DNA from: Parapedobacter sp964498395
GTDB taxonomy: Bacteria; Bacteroidota; Bacteroidia; Sphingobacteriales; Sphingobacteriaceae
NCBI GenBank assembly: GCA_964498395.1
Contig: CAZCHE010000003.1
Span: forward strand, 186,001 to 250,000
Direction: 5' to 3'
Length of the DNA stretch: 64,000 bases
Below, piece after piece: positions 1 to 9,455 of this stretch. The position numbers were made by a program, and so were the translations under genes. Positions within the stretch are counted from its first letter, which is position 1, and every line of letters starts with the position of its first letter. The notes beneath the pieces are model-generated. The model ran no database searches and was not told the DNA's origin. It saw nothing but the letters and a program-made list of their open reading frames with translations.

Positions 1-369
1 TGCAATATTATCCGTCAATTTCCGCTTACTTTGAGTACCGTAACCTACCACGATTACTTCATCCAAATTAGAAGTAGCTGTAAGCATACTCACCTCAATG
101 ACATTATTCTCACCAACAACACGTTCTTCCGTAGTTAAACCAATATAGCTAAATACAAGTACCTGTCCGGCTACTGCTTCGATAGAATATTGTCCTTCTG
201 CATTAGACAACGTACTCAAGTTAGTGCCCCTAATGGCGATGTTCACGCCCGGCAAAGGGCTTCCCTCTGCATCGAGAACTCTACCCGTAATCGTTCTTTC
301 CTGAGCAAAACCCAGAAAGGAACAAAAAACGAGCAATAATGCTAATAATTTGTGTTTGTGTGTGTTCAT
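1..369 (-). CDS. SusC/RagA family TonB-linked outer membrane protein (N-terminal part, cut by window edge)
   Basis: Only the first 123 codons are visible; the frame stays open to base 1. It starts with a signal peptide (hydrophobic LLALLLVFCSFLGFA, likely cleaved before QERTITG). A carboxypeptidase-regulatory-like beta-sandwich follows (GRVLDAEGSPLPGVNIAIRG ... GQYSIEA), then the SusC/RagA TonB-box region (LDEVIVVGYGTQSKR). Such receptors import glycans or other nutrients together with a SusD lipoprotein, which would lie to the left of the window. An alternative in-frame ATG three codons upstream (378) is possible. A good Bacteroidota promoter lies just upstream at 411-441. The family call is firm; the substrate cannot be told. 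Confidence 0.9.
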   Translation of the reverse strand, partial: MNTHKHKLLALLLVFCSFLGFAQERTITGRVLDAEGSPLPGVNIAIRGTNLSTLSNAEGQYSIEAVAGQVLVFSYIGLTTEERVVGENNVIEVSMLTATSNLDEVIVVGYGTQSKRKLTDNIA

Positions 370-802
370 AAAAGCCATTTTTAGACATCAACTAATGTAA
401 AATATACGAACAAACGTACGCATTTTCCACAAAAACACCAACTCCACCTAAAAAAGCGGCCTTTTTGACGGGATTCCTCATAGCAATCAGACGGCATTCA
501 TGAAAACGGATAAATACAGTCTATAAAGCATATCAAAATCAGTATTTCCCCTCTAATCAACACACCTTTCTCACATTCCCGGAAACCAAATCCTATTTTA
601 AAAGATTGATGCAAACAATCGATACATGATGCTGGTGGCCTCGCATAAATTATGATTCGCATGCCGATGTTTTGCTTTTACGACCGTATGCATGATGAAT
701 ATTTTGTATTTTTACCGCCTCCGATAAGCAGTGCCCGACCAGGTTCTTGCTGATTGGCAAATTAACGATAGCAGCAGGCAGTTTTTTACCCCTAAGAATT
801 AC
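370..802. other. Divergent intergenic region between SusC-like gene and parC
   Basis: This stretch holds the SusC promoter (411-441) and a short hairpin with arms AAAAAG/CTTTTT at 451-466. For parC I see only an imperfect candidate: TTTG at 671-674 and TATTTTG at 700-706, with a spacer that is too long. No RNA gene or convincing small ORF was found. An open frame upstream of the chosen parC start (from 731) has no parC-like sequence and is taken as leader. Confidence 0.4.
411..441 (-). promoter_or_regulatory. Bacteroidota-type promoter for the SusC-like gene
   Basis: Read on the minus strand this is TTG (bases 439-441), a 20-base spacer, then TACGTTTG (411-418). This matches the Bacteroidota sigma consensus TTG-N19/21-TAnnTTTG. 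Predicted start of transcription is near base 403, about 34 bases ahead of the ATG at 369. Confidence 0.6.
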
Positions 803-3667
803 ATGAGCGACGAAACGAATCTGACACCCGAAGAAAACCAGGAGCACCTTTCAGAAGACACCCAATTGGGCAGCAGCCAGACCATCCCCCTGTCCGGGCT
901 GTACGAAAACTGGTTTTTGGACTACGCTTCTTATGTTATCCTTGACCGCGCTGTGCCCCATATCAACGATGGGTTCAAGCCGGTACAACGCCGAATCCTG
1001 CATTCATTGAAAGAAATGGACGATGGGCGATTTAACAAAGCCGCCAACGTCATCGGTAATACCATGAAATACCATCCACATGGAGATGCCTCCATCGGGG
1101 ATGCCATGGTGCAAATCGGGCAAAAAAACTTATTGATCGATTGTCAGGGCAACTGGGGCGACCCCGTCACGGGCGACTCGGCCGCCGCACCGAGGTACAT
1201 CGAAGGTCGCTTATCGAAATTTGCCAATGAAGTAGTCTTTAATCCGGACACCACCGATTGGCAACTCAGCTACGACGGCCGAAACAGGGAACCAGTCACT
1301 TTTCCCGTCAAATTCCCCTTGCTGCTAGCACAGGGAGCGGAAGGCATTGCCGTGGGGCTGGCCACGAAAATTATGCCCCACAATTTCATCGAACTAATAG
1401 ACGGCTCCATCGAGGTACTACGTGGAGGAAGGCCCAACTTGATGCCCGACTTCCCGACCGGTGGATTAGCCGACTGCTCTGCGTATAACGAGGGGCAACG
1501 GGGGGGCAAAATACGGATACGGGCCAAAATCGAAGAGCGCGATAAGAAAACACTAGCTATCACTGAAACGCCTTACGGAACGACAACGGGGAGTCTGATA
1601 GACAGCATCGTGGCCGCCAATGAAAAAGGCAAGATCAAAATCAAAAAAATAGAAGATAACACGGCACAGCATGTCGAAATTATCATCCATCTTGCGGCAG
1701 GCATCTCACCGGATGTAACCATCGATGCCCTCTACGCATTTACCGCCTGCGAAGTATCTATATCACCCAATACCTGCGTGATCCGGAATGACAAACCTCA
1801 TTTCATGAGCGTAAATGACATTCTGGTAGAAAACACCAAACAAACCAAGACCCTACTCAAACAGGAACTCGAAATCAAGCTCCGTGAATTGCAAGAAAAG
1901 ATTTTTTTCAGCAGCCTGTTGAAGATTTTCATTCAAGAAGGGATGTATAAACATCCCGATTATGAAAATTCGGGAGATTTCAATACGGTCGTGCAAGTGC
2001 TCACACGCCTGTTCACCCCTTTCTTCGACCAATTCTACCGCGAGATACTACCGGAAGACTATAAGCGGTTGATTGAAAAACCCATGAGCAGCATCACGCG
2101 ATTCGATGTCAAGAAAGCGGATGAGCAAATGGCAGCTTTGGAAGAGGAAATCAAGAAAGTGCGACATCACTTGCGTCACCTCACCGACTATGCTATCGCC
2201 TGGTTTGAACGGCTAAAGTCAACATACGGCAAGGGACGCGAACGTAAAACGGAACTACGAGCATTTGACCGGGTTGAGGCTGCGCAAGTAGCACTTGCCA
2301 ACGTAAAGTTGTTTGTAAACCGCACAGAAGGGTTTGTGGGAACAGGCATGCGCAAAGACGAGTACATAGGCGATTGTTCTGACCTAGACGACATCATTGT
2401 ATTCCGCAGTGACGGCAAATGCCTAGTCACCAAGGTACAGGACAAGGTATTTGTCGGAAAGGACATTATCCATGTAGCTGTATTCAAAAAAGGGGATGAC
2501 CGTACCGTATATAACCTGATCTACCGCGATGGCAAATCAGGGGTATCTTATATGAAACGTTTTTCTGTCTTGGGTGTGACGCGCGATAAGGAATACGACC
2601 TGACAAAAGGAGAAAAAGGTTCGAAAGTCCAGTATTTCACGGCCAACCCTAACGGAGAGGCAGAAGTGGTCAATATCCAACTAAAACCACACTCCAAGTT
2701 AAGAAAATTACAATTCGACCTTGATTTTGCCGAAGTAGCAATCAAAGGGCGTGGTTCACAAGGCAACATCGTCACCAAATACCCCGTCAAGAAAATCGTG
2801 TTGAAAAGCAAGGGCATCTCCACTTTGTCCGGACGAAAGATTTGGTATGATGATATACTCAAACGACTCAATGCCGACGGCCGTGGTAAGTACCTCGGAG
2901 AATTTGACGGTGATGACAAAATCCTGACCGTCATGGCAGATGGCACCTATGAATTGTGTAGTTTCGATCTCAGTAATCATTTTGATGATAAGATGGTACG
3001 CATTGAGAAATATGAACACGAAAGGGTCTATAGCGTGGTACATCGTGACGGTAAGTCGGGCGTTCATTATGTCAAACGATTTACATTTGAGGACACACCT
3101 ATCGGTAAACGCACCTCCATTATCAATGATGAGCCCGGATCAAAATTAGTATTGATAACCAATGCAGCCACACCATTGGTACAGGTGGGTATCTTGAAGG
3201 GGAAATCCCAAACACCGGACATGGTTGAGCAAAACCTAGCCGATATTATTGACGTGAAAGGCATGAAAGCCCAAGGTAACCGACTGAATCCGAATGAGGT
3301 AAAAACTGTAAAGCTGCTTGCCGCAGAGCATGAAGGGCCTATCGATAACGATACACCAGCTCCAGCCCTAGCAGCTCCAACGGCTACGGCCAGCAACGAA
3401 GACCATCAGCATCCGCCCAAGGAGGTTGAAGAAAACATTGCCAACCTGCCGACAGCCGACGTTCCTGCTACTACGCAAGAACGCTCAGCTACTGACAGCC
3501 CCAAGCCATCCGAGGAACCACAAACTCTCGAGGAAAAGCAAGAAGAGTCGGTGTCCAAGGAAAAAGAAGCAGCGCCCGAGCAGAAAAAACGCCCGGACAT
3601 CGACTTCGAGATTACCAATCCCGATGACATACAGATTGATGATAATGGACAAATCGGATTGTTTTAA
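803..3667 (+). CDS. parC: DNA topoisomerase IV subunit A (ParC)
   Basis: Type IIA topoisomerase breakage-reunion subunit, 954 residues from the chosen ATG; with ParE it decatenates chromosomes. The N-terminal core holds the DNA-gate motif and the catalytic tyrosine in SAAAPRYIE (Tyr132 from this start). It is followed by the tower/coiled-coil region and a C-terminal beta-pinwheel-like domain with a degenerate GyrA box (KGRGSQGN). The absence of a proper QRRGGKG box favours ParC over GyrA. The last ~110 residues are an acidic, Pro/Glu/Lys-rich low-complexity tail. The frame is open upstream to 731, but the extra 24 codons look non-conserved, so ATG 803 (MSDETNLTPEEN) is preferred. No parE neighbour lies in the window. 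Confidence 0.93.
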   Translation: MSDETNLTPEENQEHLSEDTQLGSSQTIPLSGLYENWFLDYASYVILDRAVPHINDGFKPVQRRILHSLKEMDDGRFNKAANVIGNTMKYHPHGDASIGDAMVQIGQKNLLIDCQGNWGDPVTGDSAAAPRYIEGRLSKFANEVVFNPDTTDWQLSYDGRNREPVTFPVKFPLLLAQGAEGIAVGLATKIMPHNFIELIDGSIEVLRGGRPNLMPDFPTGGLADCSAYNEGQRGGKIRIRAKIEERDKKTLAITETPYGTTTGSLIDSIVAANEKGKIKIKKIEDNTAQHVEIIIHLAAGISPDVTIDALYAFTACEVSISPNTCVIRNDKPHFMSVNDILVENTKQTKTLLKQELEIKLRELQEKIFFSSLLKIFIQEGMYKHPDYENSGDFNTVVQVLTRLFTPFFDQFYREILPEDYKRLIEKPMSSITRFDVKKADEQMAALEEEIKKVRHHLRHLTDYAIAWFERLKSTYGKGRERKTELRAFDRVEAAQVALANVKLFVNRTEGFVGTGMRKDEYIGDCSDLDDIIVFRSDGKCLVTKVQDKVFVGKDIIHVAVFKKGDDRTVYNLIYRDGKSGVSYMKRFSVLGVTRDKEYDLTKGEKGSKVQYFTANPNGEAEVVNIQLKPHSKLRKLQFDLDFAEVAIKGRGSQGNIVTKYPVKKIVLKSKGISTLSGRKIWYDDILKRLNADGRGKYLGEFDGDDKILTVMADGTYELCSFDLSNHFDDKMVRIEKYEHERVYSVVHRDGKSGVHYVKRFTFEDTPIGKRTSIINDEPGSKLVLITNAATPLVQVGILKGKSQTPDMVEQNLADIIDVKGMKAQGNRLNPNEVKTVKLLAAEHEGPIDNDTPAPALAAPTATASNEDHQHPPKEVEENIANLPTADVPATTQERSATDSPKPSEEPQTLEEKQEESVSKEKEAAPEQKKRPDIDFEITNPDDIQIDDNGQIGLF

Positions 3668-4041
3668 TTTAAAGGAAAGATGACCATTCTTTCGTTCACT
3701 GTCCGTCAATCGCTCCAGTATTGACGTGAAAACTATACAGTGGATCGCATACCATTGTGGTACTTTTCTCCCGCACCCAATGGAATTTCTTTCACCATAA
3801 AGGGTAAAAAAGACACAAAATAAACCGATAAACTGGTTTTGGTCAACATCTTAACACAAAATTCAAAAGAATTTAACGATATTTTACTGTTTTGGTATGT
3901 TTTTTGAAATATTGTCAACGCATTTTACCAACTTTTTGCGTTTTCTTAGTAAAGACGAGAAAGATTACGAAATTTTCAATCAACTTCTTGTGTTTGAACA
4001 TAAAAAGTTCAATATGTTGACATCATCTATCTTTGAAAAAC
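3668..4041. other. Intergenic region between parC and the polysaccharide locus
   Basis: A+T-rich spacer of ~370 bases. It contains a 7-bp inverted repeat CGTCAAT/ATTGACG (3704-3710 and 3720-3726, 9-base loop) without a T-tract, which could be a weak transcript end for parC. It also contains a weak AAACC/GGTTT hairpin near 3822-3838 and the -7-like box TATCTTTG at 4028-4035. An open frame of 86 codons beginning at 3897 overlaps the next gene in another frame and has no recognisable features; I treat it as spurious. Confidence 0.4.
4028..4035 (+). promoter_or_regulatory. Candidate -7 box (TATCTTTG) for the polysaccharide operon
   Basis: A perfect match to TAnnTTTG, but no good TTG lies 19-21 bases upstream. 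Transcription from this box would start at about base 4042, exactly at the ATG of the first gene, giving a leaderless or nearly leaderless mRNA. Unproven. Confidence 0.3.
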
Positions 4042-5436
4042 ATGCTAACACGTTTCAGCTACCTCCTCAAGTTTGTATTAGCCTTCTCCGATCTCGTGTT
4101 ATTAAATGGTGTATTCATCGCGGCAGGTCTCGCAACCGATTACTTCCATTTTTTTGACCCCCACCTTATCTATTGGTATTTCTTGCCTATCGTTAATCTG
4201 TTATGGTTACTATCGGCGGGAACATTCCGGCTATATGCCGATGACACGATGCGCCTGCTGGACGATATCTACCGTGCCACCATGCGAAGCGGTGCGCTCC
4301 ACGCCCTGCTCTTTTCACTGTATCTGTACCTCACCAAGAGCAGTGGCCCCCACATGTTTTGGTTTATCATCTTGTTCCATTTTTTATTTGGCATCGCACT
4401 CGTCATCAGCAGGTTGGTGGGCACTTATATCCAACAGCTACTCATCAGGCATTTCCGCATCCGCAAAACAGTGGCCATCATCGGTAGAAACGAAGGTGGC
4501 CGACAACTGGCCCGGTATTTCCGTGCCCATGAAAGTGATTACGCCTTCGAGGGATACCTCTCCAAGGGTAACTCATCGCTCATCAACGACCGCGGAGAAG
4601 TGACCAATACCGCCCTCGAAAAATTCCAACAGGCGGTAGACAAAGGTATTCAGGAGGTCTACGTTTCACTCCCTCCTCAACAGATTTCAAAGGCATCTGC
4701 CCTGTTGGATGCGGCTGAACAATTCTGTCTACGGGTACGACTGGTTCCCGATCTCAAACGGCAAGACGACCTCCCATACGAGATAAGTGTTTTGGGGCCA
4801 GTTCCGGTCATCAGCATCCGGCAGGAGCCTGCCTATGATGTAGCAGGGCGCTTCAAGAAACGTCTGTTCGACCTGTTGTTCAGCACCTTCGTCATTGTCT
4901 TCGTGCTGAGTTGGCTCTACCCCATCATCGCCATCCTCATCAAACTGCAGAGCCCTGGCCCCGTGCTGTTCAAGCAACTTCGAAGTGGGCGAGACAACAA
5001 GCCCTTCACGTGCTACAAATTCCGCAGCATGCGCGTCAACAATGACAGCGACAAACGGCAGGCCACACGCGACGACGACCGCATCACCCGCATCGGGCAG
5101 TTCCTGCGCCGCACCAGTCTAGACGAACTGCCTCAGTTCCTCAACGTGTGGTTAGGTGACATGAGCGTAGTGGGACCGAGGCCCCACATGCTCAAGCATA
5201 CCGAACAATACAGCTCCATAATCGAGCATTATATGGTCAGGCAGTTTCTCAAACCCGGCATCACCGGGTGGGCACAGGTAAATGGCTACCGAGGGGAGAC
5301 CACCCATCCCCGCCTGATGGAGCGACGTGTAGCCCACGATATCTGGTACCTTGAAAATTGGACAGCGATGCTGGACGTACGCATCGTCTTCTTGACCATC
5401 ATCAACATGCTGGCGGGTGAAGAAAACGCCCATTAA
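4042..5436 (+). CDS. Priming sugar-phosphate transferase (undecaprenyl-phosphate glycosylphosphotransferase, WcaJ/WbaP type)
   Basis: Transfers a sugar-1-phosphate to undecaprenyl phosphate, the first step of polysaccharide repeat-unit assembly at the inner membrane. The protein has 464 residues: four N-terminal membrane segments (about residues 8-125), a cytoplasmic linker, a further hydrophobic helix (FDLLFSTFVIVFVLSWLYPII) and the C-terminal catalytic domain. That domain carries the hallmark motifs SPGPVLFKQLRSG, YKFRSM, RRTSLDELPQF, VVGPRPH and KPGITGWAQVNGYRGET. The ATG at 4042 is preferred over an in-frame TTG nine bases earlier. It opens the polysaccharide locus; the sugar specificity is not visible. 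Confidence 0.93.
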   Translation: MLTRFSYLLKFVLAFSDLVLLNGVFIAAGLATDYFHFFDPHLIYWYFLPIVNLLWLLSAGTFRLYADDTMRLLDDIYRATMRSGALHALLFSLYLYLTKSSGPHMFWFIILFHFLFGIALVISRLVGTYIQQLLIRHFRIRKTVAIIGRNEGGRQLARYFRAHESDYAFEGYLSKGNSSLINDRGEVTNTALEKFQQAVDKGIQEVYVSLPPQQISKASALLDAAEQFCLRVRLVPDLKRQDDLPYEISVLGPVPVISIRQEPAYDVAGRFKKRLFDLLFSTFVIVFVLSWLYPIIAILIKLQSPGPVLFKQLRSGRDNKPFTCYKFRSMRVNNDSDKRQATRDDDRITRIGQFLRRTSLDELPQFLNVWLGDMSVVGPRPHMLKHTEQYSSIIEHYMVRQFLKPGITGWAQVNGYRGETTHPRLMERRVAHDIWYLENWTAMLDVRIVFLTIINMLAGEENAH

Positions 5437-5507
5437 GGGTTCTCTTCCCCTCCCCTTGCGCATGTAAGCGGACCACACATAATGTATAATTTGCCCAAAC
5501 GTTAGCG

Positions 5508-6239
5508 ATGTTCACGTTTTTGAATAAAGCAAAGAACCACACGAGCCTAGATTGGCTAGGGGTCGACATACACGCTCATCTCCTGCCTGGCATCGACGAC
5601 GGCAGCCCAGACGTAGCCACCTCGCTCATATACATCGGCCGACTGCAGGCCCTGGGGCTGCGTCAGTTCCATGCCACCCCGCATGTGCACCAAGAGCTAT
5701 ACCCCAACACCCCGGACACCATCCGCCAAGCGCTGAACAGCCTAGCACATGTCCTTCCCGAAGACGTGCAACTGGAAGCGGCAGCAGAATACATGGTTGA
5801 CGATATGTTCCGCCAACTTTTCATCAATGGGAAGAGGCTCCTTACATTACCGGATAATCATGTACTCATCGAAATGTCTTACGTAGCGGAAAGTGTACAC
5901 ATCGAACAAACGGTCTTCGATCTGCAAGTGCATGGGTACAAACCAGTGCTGGCGCACCCTGAACGATACGTATTCTACCACGGTCGGCCGGAGCGCTATC
6001 AGCAGCTCAAAATTCTCGGCTGCCTGTTTCAGATGAACCTGCTATCCCCCACCGGATACTACAACCCACAAGTGAGGAAAGCAGCACAGTACTTGCTCAA
6101 ACACGGCATGGTTGATTTCGTGGGAACAGACCTGCATCACCACAAGCACTTGGCCGCCATCGAAAAATTCGTGCTTAGCGGAGATGCCCACGGTGCATTT
6201 AAAAAGAATCCGATAAAAAACATGAACTTACAGCGATGA
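5508..6239 (+). CDS. Tyrosine-protein phosphatase, CpsB/YwqE type (PHP domain)
   Basis: Metal-dependent phosphotyrosine phosphatase of the polymerase-and-histidinol-phosphatase fold, 243 residues. The metal-binding His residues are visible in DIHAHLLPGIDDGS (His22, His24), in HATPHVHQE and near the C-terminus (VGTDLHHHKH). The family dephosphorylates the BY-kinase that controls polysaccharide chain length; the likely partner is encoded two genes downstream (7052-9397). The last four bases overlap the start of the export lipoprotein gene (ATGA), so the two are translationally coupled. Confidence 0.9.
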   Translation: MFTFLNKAKNHTSLDWLGVDIHAHLLPGIDDGSPDVATSLIYIGRLQALGLRQFHATPHVHQELYPNTPDTIRQALNSLAHVLPEDVQLEAAAEYMVDDMFRQLFINGKRLLTLPDNHVLIEMSYVAESVHIEQTVFDLQVHGYKPVLAHPERYVFYHGRPERYQQLKILGCLFQMNLLSPTGYYNPQVRKAAQYLLKHGMVDFVGTDLHHHKHLAAIEKFVLSGDAHGAFKKNPIKNMNLQR

Positions 6240-7030
6240 CGAAAATTCACAAAGTAATCATATTCCTTCCATTAATCATTCTTTGCCTTGGATCCTGTGT
6301 ATCCACCAAAGAGACGATCTATTTCAGGAACATTCCCGATGGTGACCCGCGCGTCAAACTTCCCACGTATACCGAACCCATTGTCCAAGTAGACGATATC
6401 CTCCACATCACCATTCAAACCATCGATGGTGGCACCACGGCGGCCATTAACCAACTCTCCGGAGAAATCCCCAATGTAGGCAACCCCGCCGCGCCAACCA
6501 CCTCAAACAACGCATTACCCACCGGTTACTTGGTTGACGAGGAAGGTCGGGTATCCATGCCCATGCTTGGAACCCTGACGGTCGCCGGACTCACTACCTC
6601 AGAGGTTCGTGCATTGGTACGCAAGGAAGCCGAAAGGTACTTCAAGGAACCTACTGTGCAGGTGCGCTTCGCCAATTTCAAGATAACGGTCATCGGTGAG
6701 GTGACTCGCCCGGCTACTTATACCGTACCGAGCGAAAAAGTGAACTTACTGGATGCCCTTGGCATGGCTGGCGACCTGACCATCTTTGGCAAACGGGATA
6801 ATGTGCTGCTGATACGTGACACTGGCGACGGCAAGGAGTTCGTCCGTTTCGACCTGAACGCCTACGAGACGTTCCAGTCGCCCTATTTCTACCTAAAACA
6901 GGGCGACGTCATCTATGTAGAACCTGGAAAGGGCAAGGTGGCCTCCACCAATGTGGCCCGCACGCAAGCCATTTCCATCCTGGCCAGTGTGGTGACTGTG
7001 GTCACGGTGATTGTGTCAAGGCTCCTTTAA
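6236..7030 (+). CDS. Polysaccharide export lipoprotein (Wza-like, SLBB domain)
   Basis: Outer-membrane polysaccharide export component, 264 residues. It has a lipoprotein signal with lipobox LGSC (lipidated Cys21). The export domain (VDDILHITIQT ... GYLVDEEGRVSMPMLGTLTVAGLTTSEVRALVR) is followed by an SLBB-like segment (FKITVIGEVTRPATYTVPSEKVNLLDALGMAGD). A hydrophobic helix (ISILASVVTVVTVIVSRLL) ends the protein, as is usual for Bacteroidota members of the family. The gene overlaps the phosphatase gene by four bases and lies 21 bases ahead of the kinase, so the three form an export/chain-length control unit. Confidence 0.92.
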   Translation: MTKIHKVIIFLPLIILCLGSCVSTKETIYFRNIPDGDPRVKLPTYTEPIVQVDDILHITIQTIDGGTTAAINQLSGEIPNVGNPAAPTTSNNALPTGYLVDEEGRVSMPMLGTLTVAGLTTSEVRALVRKEAERYFKEPTVQVRFANFKITVIGEVTRPATYTVPSEKVNLLDALGMAGDLTIFGKRDNVLLIRDTGDGKEFVRFDLNAYETFQSPYFYLKQGDVIYVEPGKGKVASTNVARTQAISILASVVTVVTVIVSRLL

Positions 7031-7051
7031 TTGATATAAAAACAGCATGAT

Positions 7052-9397
7052 ATGAAAGAATGGCAAGAAGTGGATTTTGAACCAGACGTGAAAGACGACA
7101 ACAAGAGCCTAGTGGAATTTCTAGGCAGGTTGATTGCCAATTGGCACTGGTTTGCCATCTGTGCCGTCGTCGGCCTGAGTCTCGCTTACCTCCACCTTCG
7201 GTACAGCACACCCTTGTACAAGATTAACGCCAAGGTCTTAGTCACAGACCAACAAAAAGGAGGAAGAATGGCGAGCCAAGGAGTTTTCATGGGTGATCTA
7301 GGCAGTTTGTTTGGTGGCGTGAATTCGGTCGACAACGAAGCCGAAATCCTGAAGACCCGGTACTTGATGGAACAGGTGGTCCAGAAGCTCAACGCACAAG
7401 TAAAGTATTTCGCTGCTGGCAACATCCGCGATGTGGAGATCGATCCATCGCCCTTCCATATCACCCTGCTCGATACCGATTCCCTTATCGGGGCCACTTA
7501 TCAGTTTACACCAAGTGATTCATTGGGTTTCCTAGTCTCCGCTGAGGGCTTTGAGGCAACGGTAACCTTTGGAAAACCCGTCAGCCTACCCAACATCGGC
7601 ACCATCCTCTTCACCAGAAACGCGGAAGTCCCTTTCATTGAAAAAGCATATAAGTTTCAGGTTATACCATTCGGCGCACGGGTCAACGAATACATGGGCA
7701 ACCTATCGGTGGTCGTCAGCAACAAACAGGTATCCATTATCGACCTCTCCTTCGACTACCCCATCAAGACAAAAGGAGAAGAAATCCTACGGACGGTCAT
7801 CCAGACCTACACGGAGAACAACTTGAAGGATAAGAACATCATCGCCGACAGCACCATCTCCTTCATTGAAAACCGTCTCCTCTTCGTGAGCCAAGAACTA
7901 GGAGATGTAGAGGGTACCATGCAGACCTTCCGCCAAAGCGAGCAGTTGGCGGATATCTCCACCCAATCACAGCTCCTGCTCGAAAATTCCTCCCAGAGCC
8001 TTAATGAACTGTCCAAGGTGGAAACACAACTTAGTATCCTCGACAATCTGCGCGGGTACTTGCGAGACGAAGGCAACCAGCGGGTGCTACCCAGTGCCAT
8101 CCTCCCCGAAGATGTCGTATTCAACTCGCTGGTCCAGCGGTATAACACGCTGCTGCTGGAACGCGACCGCCGCTTGCTGAGCGCCACGCCTGATAACCCG
8201 ACTGTCATCAACCTTGATGAACAACTCCGCAATCTCCGGGCAGATATGCTGGAGAGCCTCAACAATTCCGAACGTAGCCTGGAGATCACCCGTAACCAGC
8301 TCCAGCGGAAAACCGGGCAGTTGGAATCACAGGTCAGGGCTGTGCCGGCCACCGAGCGGCAATTCCTCGACCTCGCTCGACAACAGCAAATCAAGCAGGA
8401 GCTATACATCTATCTCATGCAGAAACGCGAGGAGACCGCTATCGGGAAAACGGCCAATATCCCCAACAGCAGGGTTATCGACCCCCCCAAGGCCGCCGCG
8501 CTTCCTTTCAGCCCCAGGCGTTCCATTACGTTACTGGCCGGTTTACTCATTGGTCTAGTCATCCCGATGGCGACCATCTATCTCAAAAACTTGCTCAATA
8601 CACGCATCCAGCATAAAGAAGATATCAGTCGCTATACTCAAGCACCCATTGTAGGCGAAATCAGCCGCAATGCCGGCAAGGAAACCGTAATGGTTAGTCC
8701 GGATTCCCGGTCGGCCATAGCCGAGCAATTCCGAGCCCTAAGGACCAACCTATCTTTCTACTTAGTAGAACCCGCCCACAAGACCATTCTGCTCACTTCC
8801 AGTATGGGAGGGGAGGGCAAGTCATTCGTAGCGCTTAACCTAGCCATGGCATTAGCTATCTCTGGGAAGCGGGTCGTGGTGATGGAGATGGACTTACGAA
8901 AGCCCAACATTTCCTCCAAGCTGCAGGTCAGGAACGTTTCCGGTTTCAGCAACTACGCCGTTGGAAACGGCATCGCCCCACTGGCACTCGCACAGCCCTC
9001 GGGACTGCACCAGAATCTTTCGCTCATCAGCTCTGGCCCTATTCCACCTAACCCGGCGGAGCTCATACTAGGCGAACGTACCCAGGAACTGTTTACCGTA
9101 CTAGCGGAAACCTTCGACTTCGTCATCATCGACGCCCCACCCATCGGCCTAGTCACCGACGCCCAGCTATTGGGCAAGTATGCAGACCTCACACTCTACC
9201 TTGTGCGGCAGGGGTACACCTACAAGAACCAGTTGCAAATCGTGGATGACCTCTACCGCAATCACAAGGTCAAGCAGTTGGCGATCGTGGTAAACGACAT
9301 CGACCCCAAAAGCAGTTATGGCTACGGTTATGGCTATGGCTACTATGACCATGATTACGATAAAAGGCCCTGGTGGAAATTCTGGGCAAAAAATTAA
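7052..9397 (+). CDS. Polysaccharide chain-length regulator / BY-type tyrosine kinase (Wzc-like)
   Basis: Inner-membrane co-polymerase of 781 residues. The N-terminal Wzz domain has a first membrane helix at about residues 30-50, a large periplasmic coiled-coil part and a second helix near 490-515. The cytoplasmic BY-kinase domain has Walker A GGEGKS (Lys590), Walker A' VVVMEMDLRKPN and Walker B FVIIDAPP. The C-terminal tail is very Tyr-rich (alternating Tyr/Gly, then YYDHDYDKRP), the expected autophosphorylation cluster. With the phosphatase (5508-6239) and export lipoprotein (6236-7030) it should control chain length and export. Integrated kinase and Wzz domains are the Gram-negative arrangement. 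Confidence 0.93.
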   Translation: MKEWQEVDFEPDVKDDNKSLVEFLGRLIANWHWFAICAVVGLSLAYLHLRYSTPLYKINAKVLVTDQQKGGRMASQGVFMGDLGSLFGGVNSVDNEAEILKTRYLMEQVVQKLNAQVKYFAAGNIRDVEIDPSPFHITLLDTDSLIGATYQFTPSDSLGFLVSAEGFEATVTFGKPVSLPNIGTILFTRNAEVPFIEKAYKFQVIPFGARVNEYMGNLSVVVSNKQVSIIDLSFDYPIKTKGEEILRTVIQTYTENNLKDKNIIADSTISFIENRLLFVSQELGDVEGTMQTFRQSEQLADISTQSQLLLENSSQSLNELSKVETQLSILDNLRGYLRDEGNQRVLPSAILPEDVVFNSLVQRYNTLLLERDRRLLSATPDNPTVINLDEQLRNLRADMLESLNNSERSLEITRNQLQRKTGQLESQVRAVPATERQFLDLARQQQIKQELYIYLMQKREETAIGKTANIPNSRVIDPPKAAALPFSPRRSITLLAGLLIGLVIPMATIYLKNLLNTRIQHKEDISRYTQAPIVGEISRNAGKETVMVSPDSRSAIAEQFRALRTNLSFYLVEPAHKTILLTSSMGGEGKSFVALNLAMALAISGKRVVVMEMDLRKPNISSKLQVRNVSGFSNYAVGNGIAPLALAQPSGLHQNLSLISSGPIPPNPAELILGERTQELFTVLAETFDFVIIDAPPIGLVTDAQLLGKYADLTLYLVRQGYTYKNQLQIVDDLYRNHKVKQLAIVVNDIDPKSSYGYGYGYGYYDHDYDKRPWWKFWAKN

Positions 9398-9455
9398 TAA
9401 GAAAAAGATAACATAGGAATTTAAACACCACAATTTCAAACACCACAAAGGAACT

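Noticed and set aside
731..802. Upstream extension of the parC frame
   Set aside because: The extra 24 residues (MPDQVLADWQIND...) do not resemble ParC N-termini; ATG 803 is the better start.
803..3667. Annotation as GyrA
   Set aside because: The C-terminal domain has a degenerate GyrA box (KGRGSQGN) and a long acidic tail, which fits the ParC branch of Bacteroidota better.
3704..3726. Inverted repeat CGTCAAT/ATTGACG as a parC terminator
   Set aside because: Only seven pairs and no following T-run; kept as a note in the intergenic description and not called a terminator.
3897..4157. 86-codon open frame ahead of the priming transferase gene
   Set aside because: It overlaps the transferase gene in another frame, is A+T-rich leader sequence, and has no recognisable protein features.
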